A stretch of DNA of 64,000 bases. Source: Candidula unifasciata. Taxonomy: Eukaryota; Mollusca; Gastropoda; Stylommatophora; Geomitridae. The stretch is from assembly GCA_905116865.2 (NCBI GenBank), contig CAJHNH020005001.1, positions 983,699 through 1,047,698 of the forward strand, written 5' to 3'. The translations under genes were made by a program, and so were the position numbers. The notes under the pieces were generated by a model. The model worked only from the letters and a program-made list of their open reading frames with translations, was not told where the DNA came from and ran no database searches. Within the stretch, counting starts at the first letter, position 1. Each line of letters opens with the position of its first letter. Of the stretch, positions 1 to 9,589 are shown in pieces.

Positions 1-160
1 TACACGTCGTGTCTTCCGTCTGTTGCATCACGCTTGTCTGTCATGTCGACATTTTAATTATCCATTGAATATTATTGTCACTTATTTCTCGACGGCATTA
101 TCTTAACGTCTGACAAACACATCATCATCATCATCCAGTTAAATATTTTGTCTCCTGCAG
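1..160 (+). other. 3' end of SoxE intron 1, with splice acceptor
   Basis: This stretch has no coding match and ends in a pyrimidine-rich run followed by CTGCAG at 155-160, a good splice acceptor. The HMG-box reading frame starts immediately after it in mid-domain, so the first part of the gene must lie upstream of the window. A short ATC run sits near 121-135. Confidence 0.75.
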
Positions 161-507
161 ACTTTTGAACGAAGCTGAAAAGAAGCCATTTGTGGAGGAA
201 GCTGAGCGACTGCGGGTGCAGCACAAGAAAGACCACCCTGACTATAAGTACCAGCCACGTCGCAGAAAGACTCCCAAGAACAGTAGCCAGAATGGAGGCC
301 AGCCAGCAGCTGCCGGTGGAGCTCATGGGGTCAAGTCCTCGGCTGGCGGCCGCGACACGTCGTCGCCCAGCGACGAGTGCTCCAGTGAGTGCTCCAGCCA
401 GCCCGGCAACTCCAACGGTCCGCCCACACCCCCGGTCACTCCCAACCAGCATGAACAGGCGAGCCTCAAGTGTATGTACGACAGACGACATCGGGGCTAT
501 ATCATGG
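161..507 (+). CDS. SoxE: SoxE transcription factor, internal exon (end of HMG box and linker)
   Basis: The exon encodes the C-terminal half of a SOX HMG box followed by a Ser/Gly/Pro-rich linker. The protein family binds bent DNA at ACAAAG-type sites and controls neural crest-like, gonadal, glial and skeletogenic programmes in animals. Visible features: [19 protein letters not shown] (helix 2/3), then the basic [12 protein letters not shown] tail at about 237-269, a nuclear localisation signal and a hallmark of group E. A proline motif GPPTPPVTP then matches the GPPTPP segment of vertebrate Sox9. The exon starts with the last base of a split codon and ends with the first base of another (phase 1). 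The donor is GTGAGT at 508-513. Introns before LLNE and after the PPTPP linker match the intron positions I recall for vertebrate SoxE genes. The exon with the dimerisation region and first HMG helices is outside the window. The group E assignment is strong; the exact orthologue name is inferred. Confidence 0.93.
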
Positions 508-621
508 GTGAGTACACACGTGAGTGAGTCAGTCAGTCAGTAGCTCTCTGAACATCCTAGTACACATACATACATATACACACAGAGATGGAAGAAACTC
601 ACAGAGAGAGGAAGGGCGTCA

Positions 622-628
622 GGGAGAG

Positions 629-714
<86 letters not shown>

Positions 715-734
715 GAGAGAGCGAGAAAGAGAGC
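622..734 (+). repeat. (GA)n microsatellite
   Basis: About 110 bp of almost pure GA dinucleotides with a few interruptions, inside SoxE intron 2. The ORFs over it in both strands are products of the repeat. Confidence 0.95.
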
Positions 735-1004
735 GACTGTAATTACTGAATGCAAACATTCCTAAAGAAATCTAGAGAAGTAGGCACACGTGTTGGGGGC
801 CTATGCTCCAGTAGGATATACAGGACTGAAGACAAACGGACAGGGATATGTGCATCAGTTCACGCTAGAATGAATGACTGGGGCCATTTTCACAAACCGT
901 GACTAACATTTTTGTCATAAAAGAGCACACAATTTTTAACGTTTCTGGTTCAAGACGCTGGGCCTCAGTCAAACGTTCATTATTATTGATATTATTGTTG
1001 TAGT

Positions 1005-2158
1005 AACACATAAATGTACATCGAACCTTTCAGTGTATATCACAATTGACCTAGAGAGGTTTGTGCGTCACATATGAATGTACATCGAACCTTTCAGTGT
1101 ATATCACCATTGACCGGGAGCGGTTTGTGGGTCACACATGAATGTACATCGAACCTTTCAGTGTATATCACCATTGACCGGAAGCGGTTTGTGCGTCACA
1201 CATGAATGTACATCGAACCTTTCAGTGTATATCACAATTGACCTAGAGAGGTTTGTGCGTCACACATGAATGTACATCGAACCTTTCAGTGTATATCACC
1301 ATTGACCGGGAGCGGTTTGTGGGTCACACATGAATGTACATCGAACCTTTCAGTGTATATCACAATTGACCGAGAGCGGTTTGTGCGTCACACATAAATG
1401 TACATCGAACCTTTCAGTGTATATCACAATTGACCGAGAGCGGTTTGTGCGTCACACATAAATGTACATCGAACCTTTCAGTGTATATCACAATTGACCG
1501 AGAGCGGTTTGTGCGTCACACATAAATGTACATCGAACCTTTCAGTGTATATCACGATTGACCTAGAGAGGTTTGTGCGTCACACATAAATGTACATCGA
1601 ACCTTTCAGTGTATATCACGATTGAACTAGAGAGGTTTGTGCGTCACACATAAATGTACATCGAACCTTTCAGTGTATATCACGATTGACCTAGAGAGGT
1701 TTGTGCGTCACACATAAATGTACATCGAACCTTTCAGTGTATATCACGATTGACCTAGAGAGGTTTGTGCGTCACACATAAATGTACATCGAACCTTTCA
1801 GTGTATATCACAATTGACCGAGAGCGGTTTGTGCGTCACACATAAATGTACATCGAACCTTTCAGTGTATATCACGATTGACCTAGAGAGGTTTGTGCGT
1901 CACACATAAATGTACATCGAACCTTTCAGTGTATATCACGATTGACCTAGAGAGGTTTGTGCGTCACACATAAATGTACAAACTCAGTGTAACCCTTTCA
2001 GTGTATATCACGATTGACCTAGAGAGGTTTGTGCGTCACACATAAATGTACATCGAACCTTTCAGTGTATATCACGATTGACCGAGAGCGGTTTGTGCGT
2101 CACACATAAATGTACATCAAACCTTTCAGTGTATATCACCATTGACCGAGAGCTTTTT
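1005..2158 (+). repeat. 64-bp minisatellite in SoxE intron 2 (about 18 copies)
   Basis: The landmark ATCGAACCTTTCAGTGTATA recurs at exact 64-bp steps (for example TCGAAC at 1021, 1085, 1149, 1213). Copies differ mainly in one segment that exists in two states, CCGAGAGCGG or CCTAGAGAGG, and the two states come in runs. One unit near 1975-2000 carries a small rearrangement. Each copy also contains a short near-palindrome around the ACCG..CGGT segment. No coding role is apparent. Confidence 0.96.
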
Positions 2159-2296
2159 GTGAATTGGCATTTACATACACTTGCAGAGAAGTCTGCTTTG
2201 GAAAAAGCTGTATAGTCAGAACAGAATGTTCAGTAACTTGGATGCCAGATGTTAGAATTTGAACATAATTCTCTATACCCCTCCCCCCTCCGCCCC

Positions 2297-2297
<1 letters not shown>

Positions 2298-2332
<35 letters not shown>

Positions 2333-2347
2333 GAGAAAGAGAGAGAG

Positions 2348-2402
<55 letters not shown>
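2298..2402 (+). repeat. (GA)n microsatellite
   Basis: About 105 bp of GA repeats with a TATGAGAAA interruption near 2330. It is the second GA tract in the same intron and lies about 320 bp before the acceptor. Confidence 0.95.
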
Positions 2403-2403
<1 letters not shown>

Positions 2404-2726
2404 GGGATAGGTGCAGAAAAAGATGATCGAACAAACATTGATTTTCAAATTATTACGAATTGGGTGAGAGGCCCATCTGACATTCTGAAAAAAAAAATCA
2501 GAGACAGACAGACAGGAGAACAAAAAGAGGGTGAGAAAACAGAGCGAGTGTGTATAAGCAAAACGGAGATTGATAGAATGAGGAAAATATTTTTTTATAA
2601 TTTTTTATTTATAATTTTTTGGGCGGGGGGGGGGGGGGGGGTATTCATACTCAATAAATATTATATTGCATTTATATATATATTGAATATAACAGTGTGA
2701 CGAGAACCACTTGTTTTCTGTTTTAG

Positions 2727-3526
2727 GGCCCTCTGGACACCCCATAGATTTCAGCAGAATGGATCTGAGTCCCGAAGTGATTGAACAGTTCGATGATCAG
2801 GATCTGGATCAGTACCTGCCGCCGTCTGGCATGGCTCATCCACTGGCGCAACACAATCCCCACCATGGCGACAGCGGATACTCAGGCTGCTACATCACTG
2901 GACCCATGCAAGCCGCCTCTTCGGGACTGTCTGGATGGCCACCATCTTATCGCATGACTTCAGCAAGCTCTTCTTGTCTGCCACCTTACATGACACAGAA
3001 CTCCACAAATGTCGCACCGCCTCCACACACCATGCAAGCTCCTTACGACCTGTCCGAACAAGCAACTCCAGACAACAGGTCGCCACCCATTGCAACATCT
3101 TCAGCGTCATCTCGTGCCACGACGTCGCAGGCATCGCCCCAGAACCTGGCCAGCAGCGACAATTTTCTCAACACAAACATCTCCGAGTGCAAATATCGTA
3201 GCGATGACGCTTGTTCCGTGAAAATGGAGCAGCAACAGGCTCAGTCGCAGGCCATGAGAACCTCGTCAAATCTCCAGTCCTTCCGTTGTGACCCTAAATA
3301 TGATGCCAGCGCTTTTAGTGGTAGCCAGCCCACCACTCGATACAACCTGGACTCCGGGTCGAACATATACACTCACATGTCTGGGCCCTACGTGCCACAG
3401 AATGGCTCCGGGTCTCACGTCGCACCGTCTGGGTATCAGTATAACATGAGCCTGCACAGACCCGGCATGTTTAACGCCATCCCCGCAGCCGTGCCAGCAG
3501 AGCAGACGTGGGAGCGTTTTGGTTAG
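2727..3526 (+). CDS. SoxE: SoxE transcription factor, terminal coding exon (transactivation region)
   Basis: The exon supplies 265 residues after a split glycine codon and ends at TAG 3524-3526. Near its start, IDFSRMDLSPEVIEQFDDQD followed by LDQYLPPSG matches the mid-protein transactivation helix of vertebrate Sox9 (the segment ending EFDQYLPPNG), a signature of SoxE. The rest is rich in Ser, Pro, Gln and Tyr, as in the family's C-terminal activation domain. A VKME motif (3218-3229), followed by glutamines, fits the SUMO consensus and stands where Sox9 has its IKTEQ site. The protein ends in QTWERFG, reminiscent of the HWEQP stretch near the vertebrate C-terminus. The visible part of the protein is about 382 residues. 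The reading frame is open throughout with no sign of decay, so the gene is probably functional. The start was set by the TTTTAG acceptor and by phase matching with exon 2. Confidence 0.93.
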
Positions 3527-3529
3527 GGC

Positions 3530-3775
3530 ACACAAGTACATAGACAGACACCTAGCCAATGTGGCGAACCCAGTGTATAAAGAAATGCACACAGACATAA
3601 AGCCAGTATGGCGAACCCAGTGTATAAAGACATGTACACAGACCGAAAGCCTGTAAGGCGAACCCAGTGTATAAAGACATGCACACAGACAGAAAGCCCG
3701 TTAAGGCGAACCCAGTGTACAAAGACATGCACACAGACAGCCGACGAGGCGAACCCAGTGTACAAGGACAGCAAA
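3530..3775 (+). repeat. 47-bp minisatellite directly after the SoxE stop
   Basis: GGCGAACCCAGTGTA recurs at 3563, 3610, 3657, 3705 and 3748 (spacing 47, 47, 48, 43), giving five copies. The first degenerate copy starts within a few bases of the stop codon, so the array probably lies in the SoxE 3' UTR. Confidence 0.92.
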
Positions 3776-4436
3776 TCTCCAGTCTGTAGCTGAGGATGGA
3801 TTTGCGTTCAGCCAAGTGGCCGCTAGCAGTTTATTAGTGTACCCAGCAATGTTATCTCATTTTGTATTCATTTCGTCTACTCTGTCCAGAATAAGTCTGC
3901 TCAGTTTTATACGGAGATTTATTACTTTTGTATTTGTTCAAATGACTTCATTGGTTATAGTAGCAGACTCAGTTGGTCTGTATTGATTGCCGTAGTGGCA
4001 ACTGCAGTTTATTAGCACACAGCATGATGGATCAGCTGAGACTGCTGACTTTGGTGTGTCATCCACAGAGAGGACAGTGGTGATAGTTGACGTGTAACCC
4101 ACACAAGTGTTCAACTGTTTATCCACATGCTCTTGTTGTATTTCACCTCAACTATGCAATCATGTTTGCCTGTATTGCATGCACTTCACCGAGAATTACT
4201 GTCCTGCACAAATGCACCATGTCATTTATATCGTAGCTACTGTGTATGACAGGCTGACTGTGTGACTGCTAGACGATGTGACTGCGAGACCGTGTGACTG
4301 CGAGACCGTGTGACTGTGAATGGTATCCCGCTGAGGTGTTCCTCACACGAGCATATTTTCCTGTGTAAAAAAAAAAAAAAAGCAACATTATGCCTACGCG
4401 CGTATTTACAAAACATGAAGTCATATTCATGTTCCT
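3776..4436 (+). other. Probable SoxE 3' UTR or flank, single copy
   Basis: No gene or transposon is recognised here. A small GACCGTGTGACTGCGA repeat sits at about 4255-4320 and an A-run at 4368-4381. I see no clear AATAAA signal close to the stop, so the transcript end is not fixed. Confidence 0.4.
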
Positions 4437-5318
4437 CCATCACATGGACATTGTCCTCTATCACATAGACATTGTCTTTCACATAGACATTGTCCTCTGT
4501 CACATAGACATTGTCCTCTGTCACATAGACATTGTCCTCTGTCACATGGACATTGTCTTTCACATAGACATTGTCCTCTGTCACATATTGTCCTCTATCA
4601 CATAGACATTGTCTTTCACATAGACATTGTCCTCTGTCACATAGACATTGTCCTCTGTCACATGGACATTGTCTTTCACATAGACATTGTCCTCTGTCAC
4701 ATATTGTCCTCTATCACATAGACATTGTCTTTCACATAGACATTGTCCTCTGTCACATGGACATTGTCCTCTGTCACATAGACATTGTCTTCTATTACAT
4801 GGGCATTGTCCTCTATTGGCTCATCACGTGGGCATTGTCCTCTATTGGCTCATCACGTGGGCATTGTCCTCTATTGGCTCATCACATGGGCATTGTCCTC
4901 TATTGGCTCATCACATGGGCATTGTCCTCTTTCGCATAGACATTGTCCTCTTTCTCATAGACATTGTCCTCTTTCGCATAGACAGTCCTCTTTCGCATAG
5001 ACATGGTCCTCTTTCGCATAGGCATTGTCCTTTTTCGCATAGGCATTGTCCTCTTTCGCATACACATTGTGCTCTTTCGCATAGGCATTGTCCTCTTTCG
5101 CATAGACATTGTCCTCTTTCGCATAGACAGTCCTCTTTCACATAGACATGGTCCTCTTTCGCATAGGCATTGTCCTCTTTCGCATAGGCATTGTCCTCTT
5201 TCGCATAGGCATTGTCCTCTTTCGCATACACATTGTCCTCTTTCACATAGGCATTGTCCTCTTTCGCATAGACAGTCCTCTTTCGCGTAGACATTGTCCT
5301 CTTTCGCATAGGCATTGT
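4437..5318 (+). repeat. 21-bp minisatellite (about 40 copies)
   Basis: The unit is ACATTGTCCTCTGTCACATAG with 18-bp variants that lack three bases. Copies change gradually: CTGTCACAT in the left half, CTTTCGCAT in the right half, and a block of four longer units containing ATTGGCTCATCAC at 4810-4920. ORFs in several frames on both strands follow from the period being a multiple of 3. Confidence 0.95.
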
Positions 5319-5414
5319 CCTTGATCATCTCCTCTTATTGCGACGCCATCGCTGTCAGACTGTAGCACATTGCCCGATCTGCAGTGTCGCTTACACATAC
5401 TCCTACACTCACCA

Positions 5415-5415
5415 T

Positions 5416-5468
<53 letters not shown>
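5415..5468 (+). repeat. (CT)n microsatellite
   Basis: About 50 bp of CT dinucleotides followed by short CA and CGCT runs. Confidence 0.95.
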
Positions 5469-5471
<3 letters not shown>

Positions 5472-6032
5472 TGCATGTATACACACACACCCGCTCGCTC
5501 GCTCTCTCTCTCACTCACACTTGAACACACACAGACACGAGCTCTTGGAGTTTCCCTTTAAAAAAACCTAAGACTGTATCTACAGCGTACAGAACACACA
5601 TTCTTTGAGTTGCCCATTGAGAAACCCCAATGACTGATTCTGCAGGTGCGGCTGCAGAAATGCCCGCTGGCCCTGGGGACAGCCGTGTGGTCCCAGATTG
5701 TCATGTCTGGATCACTGACTTATTACAACAGGAAATGTTTGCTCCATAAACGTGTCAGTATCTTGTCACCTGTTTACGGTAACAGCCACTGTGTCTCTTA
5801 AGTTAGTTTGTAAGCAGGAAATGTAAAACGTCAATTAATAATCACTGTCCGGATCAGGTCTGTGACTGATAACCGAACAGACGGATCGCAGAAATTGCTT
5901 CTTATAATTGGAAGGAGCCTCATTTCACTGTCGGCTTGGCACAAAAATAAAACCTTTATTTAAAGTGAACAATATGTGCATATTGTACTTAGTTTTACAC
6001 AGCTAACAATATAAACTTCTATAGAAGAATAG
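5469..6032 (+). other. Single-copy flank; possible distal polyadenylation signal
   Basis: No ORF or repeat is recognised. AATAAA occurs at 5946-5951, followed by TTTATT about 6 bases downstream. It could be the SoxE polyadenylation signal, which would give a UTR of about 2.4 kb. This is inference; such hexamers are frequent by chance. Confidence 0.25.
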
Positions 6033-6240
6033 TAGCCCGCGCTACAGCGTAGTCGATAGCGCTTTGGACGTCGGGTGACACTTCCCATGCGTGTCCAGTC
6101 TTGGGTTTGAGCCGGGGGATGGCAGAAAAGCCGCAAACTCCTCAGATTAACGGTGTATGTTGCACCGAGGTTAAAGGGCTTCGATGCTCACAACACTGAG
6201 ACAAGTGAGCTATGCTCAAGTGCTTCTGGTTTAAAAAAAC
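6033..6240 (+). mobile_element. SINE with tRNA-like head
   Basis: An A-box-like segment (GCGTAGTCGATAGCGC near 6048) and a B-box-like segment (GGGTTTGAGCCGGGG near 6104) are spaced as in tRNA genes, followed by about 110 bp of tail and an A-rich end near 6230. The acceptor stem does not pair well, so this is a SINE or pseudo-tRNA and not a tRNA gene. Confidence 0.6.
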
Positions 6241-6589
6241 TAAACAAAAATAGTAGAAGTAAACATAAGATCAGTAATGTACAAGAAGGTATTGTAATGC
6301 TGTAAAGCCATCGTGTCCTTGAGACTAGAACTCTCTGTGCAGCCATGTTCCGTATCTTACGCTAAAGCAGAATCTGTGTTAAATTTGCTTTCCTTTAGCA
6401 TTATAAGCAGTAGTCACATCCAGCTGCATACAGTACTGTGTAGAAGTTATCCATGGACAGTGTTCAAGATATCTGTCTAACTTACGCATTTGGGAAAAAA
6501 AGGGGGGGGGGGGGGGGGGGGGGGGGCGACATATAACAGAAACAGTTAATCGAAGTTTTGCTGATCTTGGGTATTTTATGTTTATATAT

Positions 6590-7110
6590 GTGTGCGTATG
6601 TGTGTGCCACTGTGTGTGTCTTGTGCATGCCACTGTGTGTGTGTGTCTTGTGCATGGCACTGAGTGTGTGTGTGTCTTGTGCATGCCACTGTGTGTTTGT
6701 GTGTGTCTTGTGTATGCCACTGTGTGTGTGTCTTGTGTATGCCACTGTGTGTGTCTTGTGTATGCCACTGTGTGTGTGTGTGTGTCTTGTGTATGCCACT
6801 GTGTGTGTGTGTGTCTTGTGTATGCCACTGTGTGTGTGTGTCTTGTGTATGCCACTGTGTGTGTGTGTGTGTGTCTTGTGTATGCCACTGAGTGTGTGTC
6901 TGTCTTGTGTATGCCACTGAGTGTGTGTGTGTCTTGTGTGTGCCACTGAGTGTGTGTCTGTCTTGTGTATGCCACTGAGTGTGTGTCTGTCTTGTGTATG
7001 CCACTGTGTGTGTCTTGTGCATGCCACTGTGTGTGTGTGTGTCTTGTGTATGCCACTGAGTGTGTGTGTCTTGTGTATGCCACTGAGTGTGCGTGTCTTG
7101 TGTGTGCCAC
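6590..7110 (+). repeat. GT-rich minisatellite, TGCCACTG + (TG)n + TCTTGTGTA
   Basis: Roughly 18 copies of TGCCACTGTGTGTGTCTTG with a variable number of GT steps, so unit length changes from about 23 to 35 bp. The long threonine/histidine ORFs on the - strand are artefacts. A G-run precedes the array at about 6502-6526. Confidence 0.93.
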
Positions 7111-7111
7111 A

Positions 7112-7172
7112 AAAAAACTTCCCACCGGTTTTTACAGCTGATGAACACAAAAAAGAAGAAAAAGAAGAAGAA
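7112..7172 (+). mobile_element. Family A SINE-like element, 3' end only
   Basis: The segment TTACAGCTGATGAACACAAA followed by AAGAAGAAGAAG matches the end of the fuller copy at 26150-26455 (TACAGCTGGTGAACGCGAAG). The upstream part is missing and replaced by the GT minisatellite. Confidence 0.6.
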
Positions 7173-7464
7173 ATGTATGTGTATGTCTTGTATATGTCAG
7201 TGTGTGTGTATGATGTGTATCTGGCAGAGCCTGTCTGTATGTTTACATATTTCAAAACGCACTTATTTTAATTATTCTTTCGTCCTGATTTAAAGATATT
7301 TTTTTTAGCACTCAATGTCAACACCACCATCCCCACAACCGGTTCGGTCATGTTTCACGGCACTTCATTTTTCCAGATTTAACGTCTAGACTGTATCTGT
7401 TTCAATGTTATTTGATACATTTCTGTCTCAATGCATAACAATAATTATGAAATAAATATTTGCA

Positions 7465-7812
7465 TACCCTTTCTCTCTTGCATCTATATTTGTATATCTC
7501 CTCTCTCTTATGTATATTTGTATATCTTCTCTCTTATATGTATATTTGTCTATCTTGTTTCTCTTGTATGTATATTTGTATATCTTCTCTCTCTTGTATG
7601 TATATTTGTAAATCCGTTTCGCTCTTGTATGTATATTTGCATATCTGCTCTCTTGTATGTATATTAGTATATTTGCTCTCTTGTTATATATGTGTATATC
7701 TTCTCTCTCTTGTATGTATATGTGAAAATCTTTTCTCTTTTGTATGTATATGTGTATATCTTCTCTATTTTTTATGTATATGTGTATATATTCCCTCTCT
7801 TGTATGTATATT
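7465..7812 (+). repeat. 28-30 bp minisatellite, T-rich
   Basis: CTCTCTTGTATGTATATTTG recurs about 12 times with TATATCTT spacers of slightly varying length. The preceding interval 7173-7464 is single copy with nothing recognised. Confidence 0.9.
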
Positions 7813-7924
7813 TGCTGAATATTTGTTGTGTGTCCAAATTTGTGTAACAAAAGAATTAAGATTTAATAACCTTCAAAGAATAATCAAGGTTTAACGATAA
7901 CCTGAAAAAATTATCAAGATTTAG

Positions 7925-8345
7925 TATCTTCTTCTTCTTCTGCCTTTCTATCCCCCAATGGAGCATAGGCCCTCAACCAACTCACGCCAAGTCGTTCTAT
8001 CCTTCGCCATTACATGGAGCTCTCCACATGTCCTCCCAATCTTTCTAACCTCGTTCTCCAGCTCTCTTCTCCATGTGTTTTTTTGGCCTTCTTTTATTCC
8101 TATGCCCCTGTGGGTTCCAATGCAAAGACATTCTAGTAATGCTGTTCTCCTGTTTTCTCAGTGTGTGTCCTATCCAACGCCAGCGTCTTTTCCTCACTTC
8201 CTGATCCACTGGAGCCTGTTTAGTTCTCTCCCAAAGTTCTACATTAGTTATTCTATCATACCATTTTATTCCCTCTATTCTGCGCAGGCACCAGTTAATG
8301 AATGTCTGTAATTTATTAGTAATTGCCTGGGTTGTTCTGATTTAG
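7925..8345 (-). mobile_element. RTE-type LINE, 3' terminal fragment (dead)
   Basis: Read on the - strand, the sequence encodes pieces such as [25 protein letters not shown] and [12 protein letters not shown], the typical C-terminal end of RTE-type reverse transcriptases. The end GGCCTATGCTCCATTGGGG is followed by a GAA tail at 7928-7939 (read on the + strand as TTCTTC). Stops and shifts interrupt it. The same 3' end recurs at 27463-27650. Confidence 0.7.
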
Positions 8346-9290
8346 TGATATGCCTCAGAGAATTTTCAAGATTTAAAGATAAGCCTCAGAGAATTATCAA
8401 GATTTTATGATACGGTGCAGAGAATTATAAAGATGTAAGGATACGCCTTAAAGAATTTTCAAGATGTAATAATCCGCTTAAGAGAATTATCTAGATGTAA
8501 TGATACGCTTCAGATAATTATCAAGATGTAATGATACGCCAAGATAATTATCAAGATGTAACGATACACTTCAGAGAATTATCAAGATGTAATGATACGC
8601 TTCAGATAATTATCAAGATGTAATGATACGCCTCAGAGAATATCGAGATGTAATGATACGCCTGAGAGAATTATCAAGATGTAATTATATACTCGAGATA
8701 ATTATCAAGATGTAATGATAAGCCTCAAAGAATTATTAAGATTCTATGATATAGTTCAGAGAATTATCAAGATGTAGTAATAACGCTTCAGAAAATTATC
8801 GAGATGTAATGATATCTGGATGTTGAATCACCAACTTGATCGTAATGATATGCCTCAATGAGAAAATGTCAAGATTTTTATTATGTCTCAGAGAATGTAT
8901 ATTGGATATAATGATATGCCACAGAGAATCACCAACCTTTATTTTGATGTATACCCACATTTCGAAAGACAAAATGCGATTTTCTAGTTGCTTGTTTATG
9001 CCACAGAGATCTACACCAAGAGGTGACAGAATATGCCTCATTTTAGCCATTCACCTTGATGTAATGATATGGCTTCTTTCAATCATCAAGATACTAATGA
9101 TATAAACAGGAGAAAATTTTCAAAAGATGAAATGATATGCCATCATAAGAACAATCTACAGCAAGATGTAATGAGAAACAGAAGAGAAATGGTTTCAAGA
9201 TCTAGCATGATATGCAGCAGAGAATTATCAGAGCAGGATACACATGAAAAGGTCTGAAGATGTAAGAAAGATATGCCTCAGAGAACATGG
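8346..9290 (+). repeat. 31-bp minisatellite, decaying rightwards
   Basis: The unit is like GATGTAATGATACGCTTCAG + ATAATTATCAA (31 bp), regular from about 8346 to 8810 and increasingly diverged to about 9290, where only GATGTAATGATATGCC and AGAGAATTATCA pieces remain. It starts directly at the 5'-truncation point of the LINE fragment. Confidence 0.85.
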
Positions 9291-9589
9291 ATTGATGATA
9301 TTATAGCTTCTGTATCACAGGGAATGACAATATCCATTTCTTCCCATCAGTCAATGGACAGCAAAACTGTTGCTCCCACAACGCTTAACTTCAGAAGTAG
9401 AAATTGATGATGATGGTTATGAACATCAATAATATGAAAAATACAAATATTTTGACGTCAGCTATGGAAACAGTCCATTCTGAACGTCAGTTCCACTTGT
9501 AAAACAGTTAACTATGAACGTTAATGTGGATAAAATATTAAAATGTCTCAATTTTTGGAAACAGTCTTATGAAAGTCAGTACCTGTATA

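Larger units (their letters stand above)
508..2726 (+). other. SoxE intron 2 (2.2 kb)
   Basis: The intron is bounded by GTGAGT at 508 and by a T-rich tract ending in TTTTAG at 2721-2726. Both sides are phase 1 and together rebuild one glycine codon, which supports the splice. Inside are two GA microsatellites, a 64-bp minisatellite and a G-run near 2625-2641. The remaining single-copy pieces (about 740-1004, 2159-2297 and 2403-2710) show no ORF or motif that I recognise. Bases near 795-810 resemble the end of the LINE family seen at 7925, too briefly to call. Confidence 0.85.

Noticed and set aside
78..491. 137-codon - strand ORF opposite SoxE exon 2
   Set aside because: Shadow of the SoxE coding exon; no domain and no conserved features.
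1005..2158. 64-bp array as a possible small RNA or enhancer cluster
   Set aside because: No box motifs, hairpins of suitable length or conserved factor sites that I could point to beyond the repetition itself.
5946..5951. AATAAA as the definite end of the SoxE transcript
   Set aside because: The hexamer is common by chance in AT-rich DNA and lies 2.4 kb from the stop; kept only as a possibility.
6582..7255. - strand ORFs of 188-257 codons with Thr-His-Gln repeats
   Set aside because: Produced by the GT-rich minisatellite; no non-repetitive conserved part.
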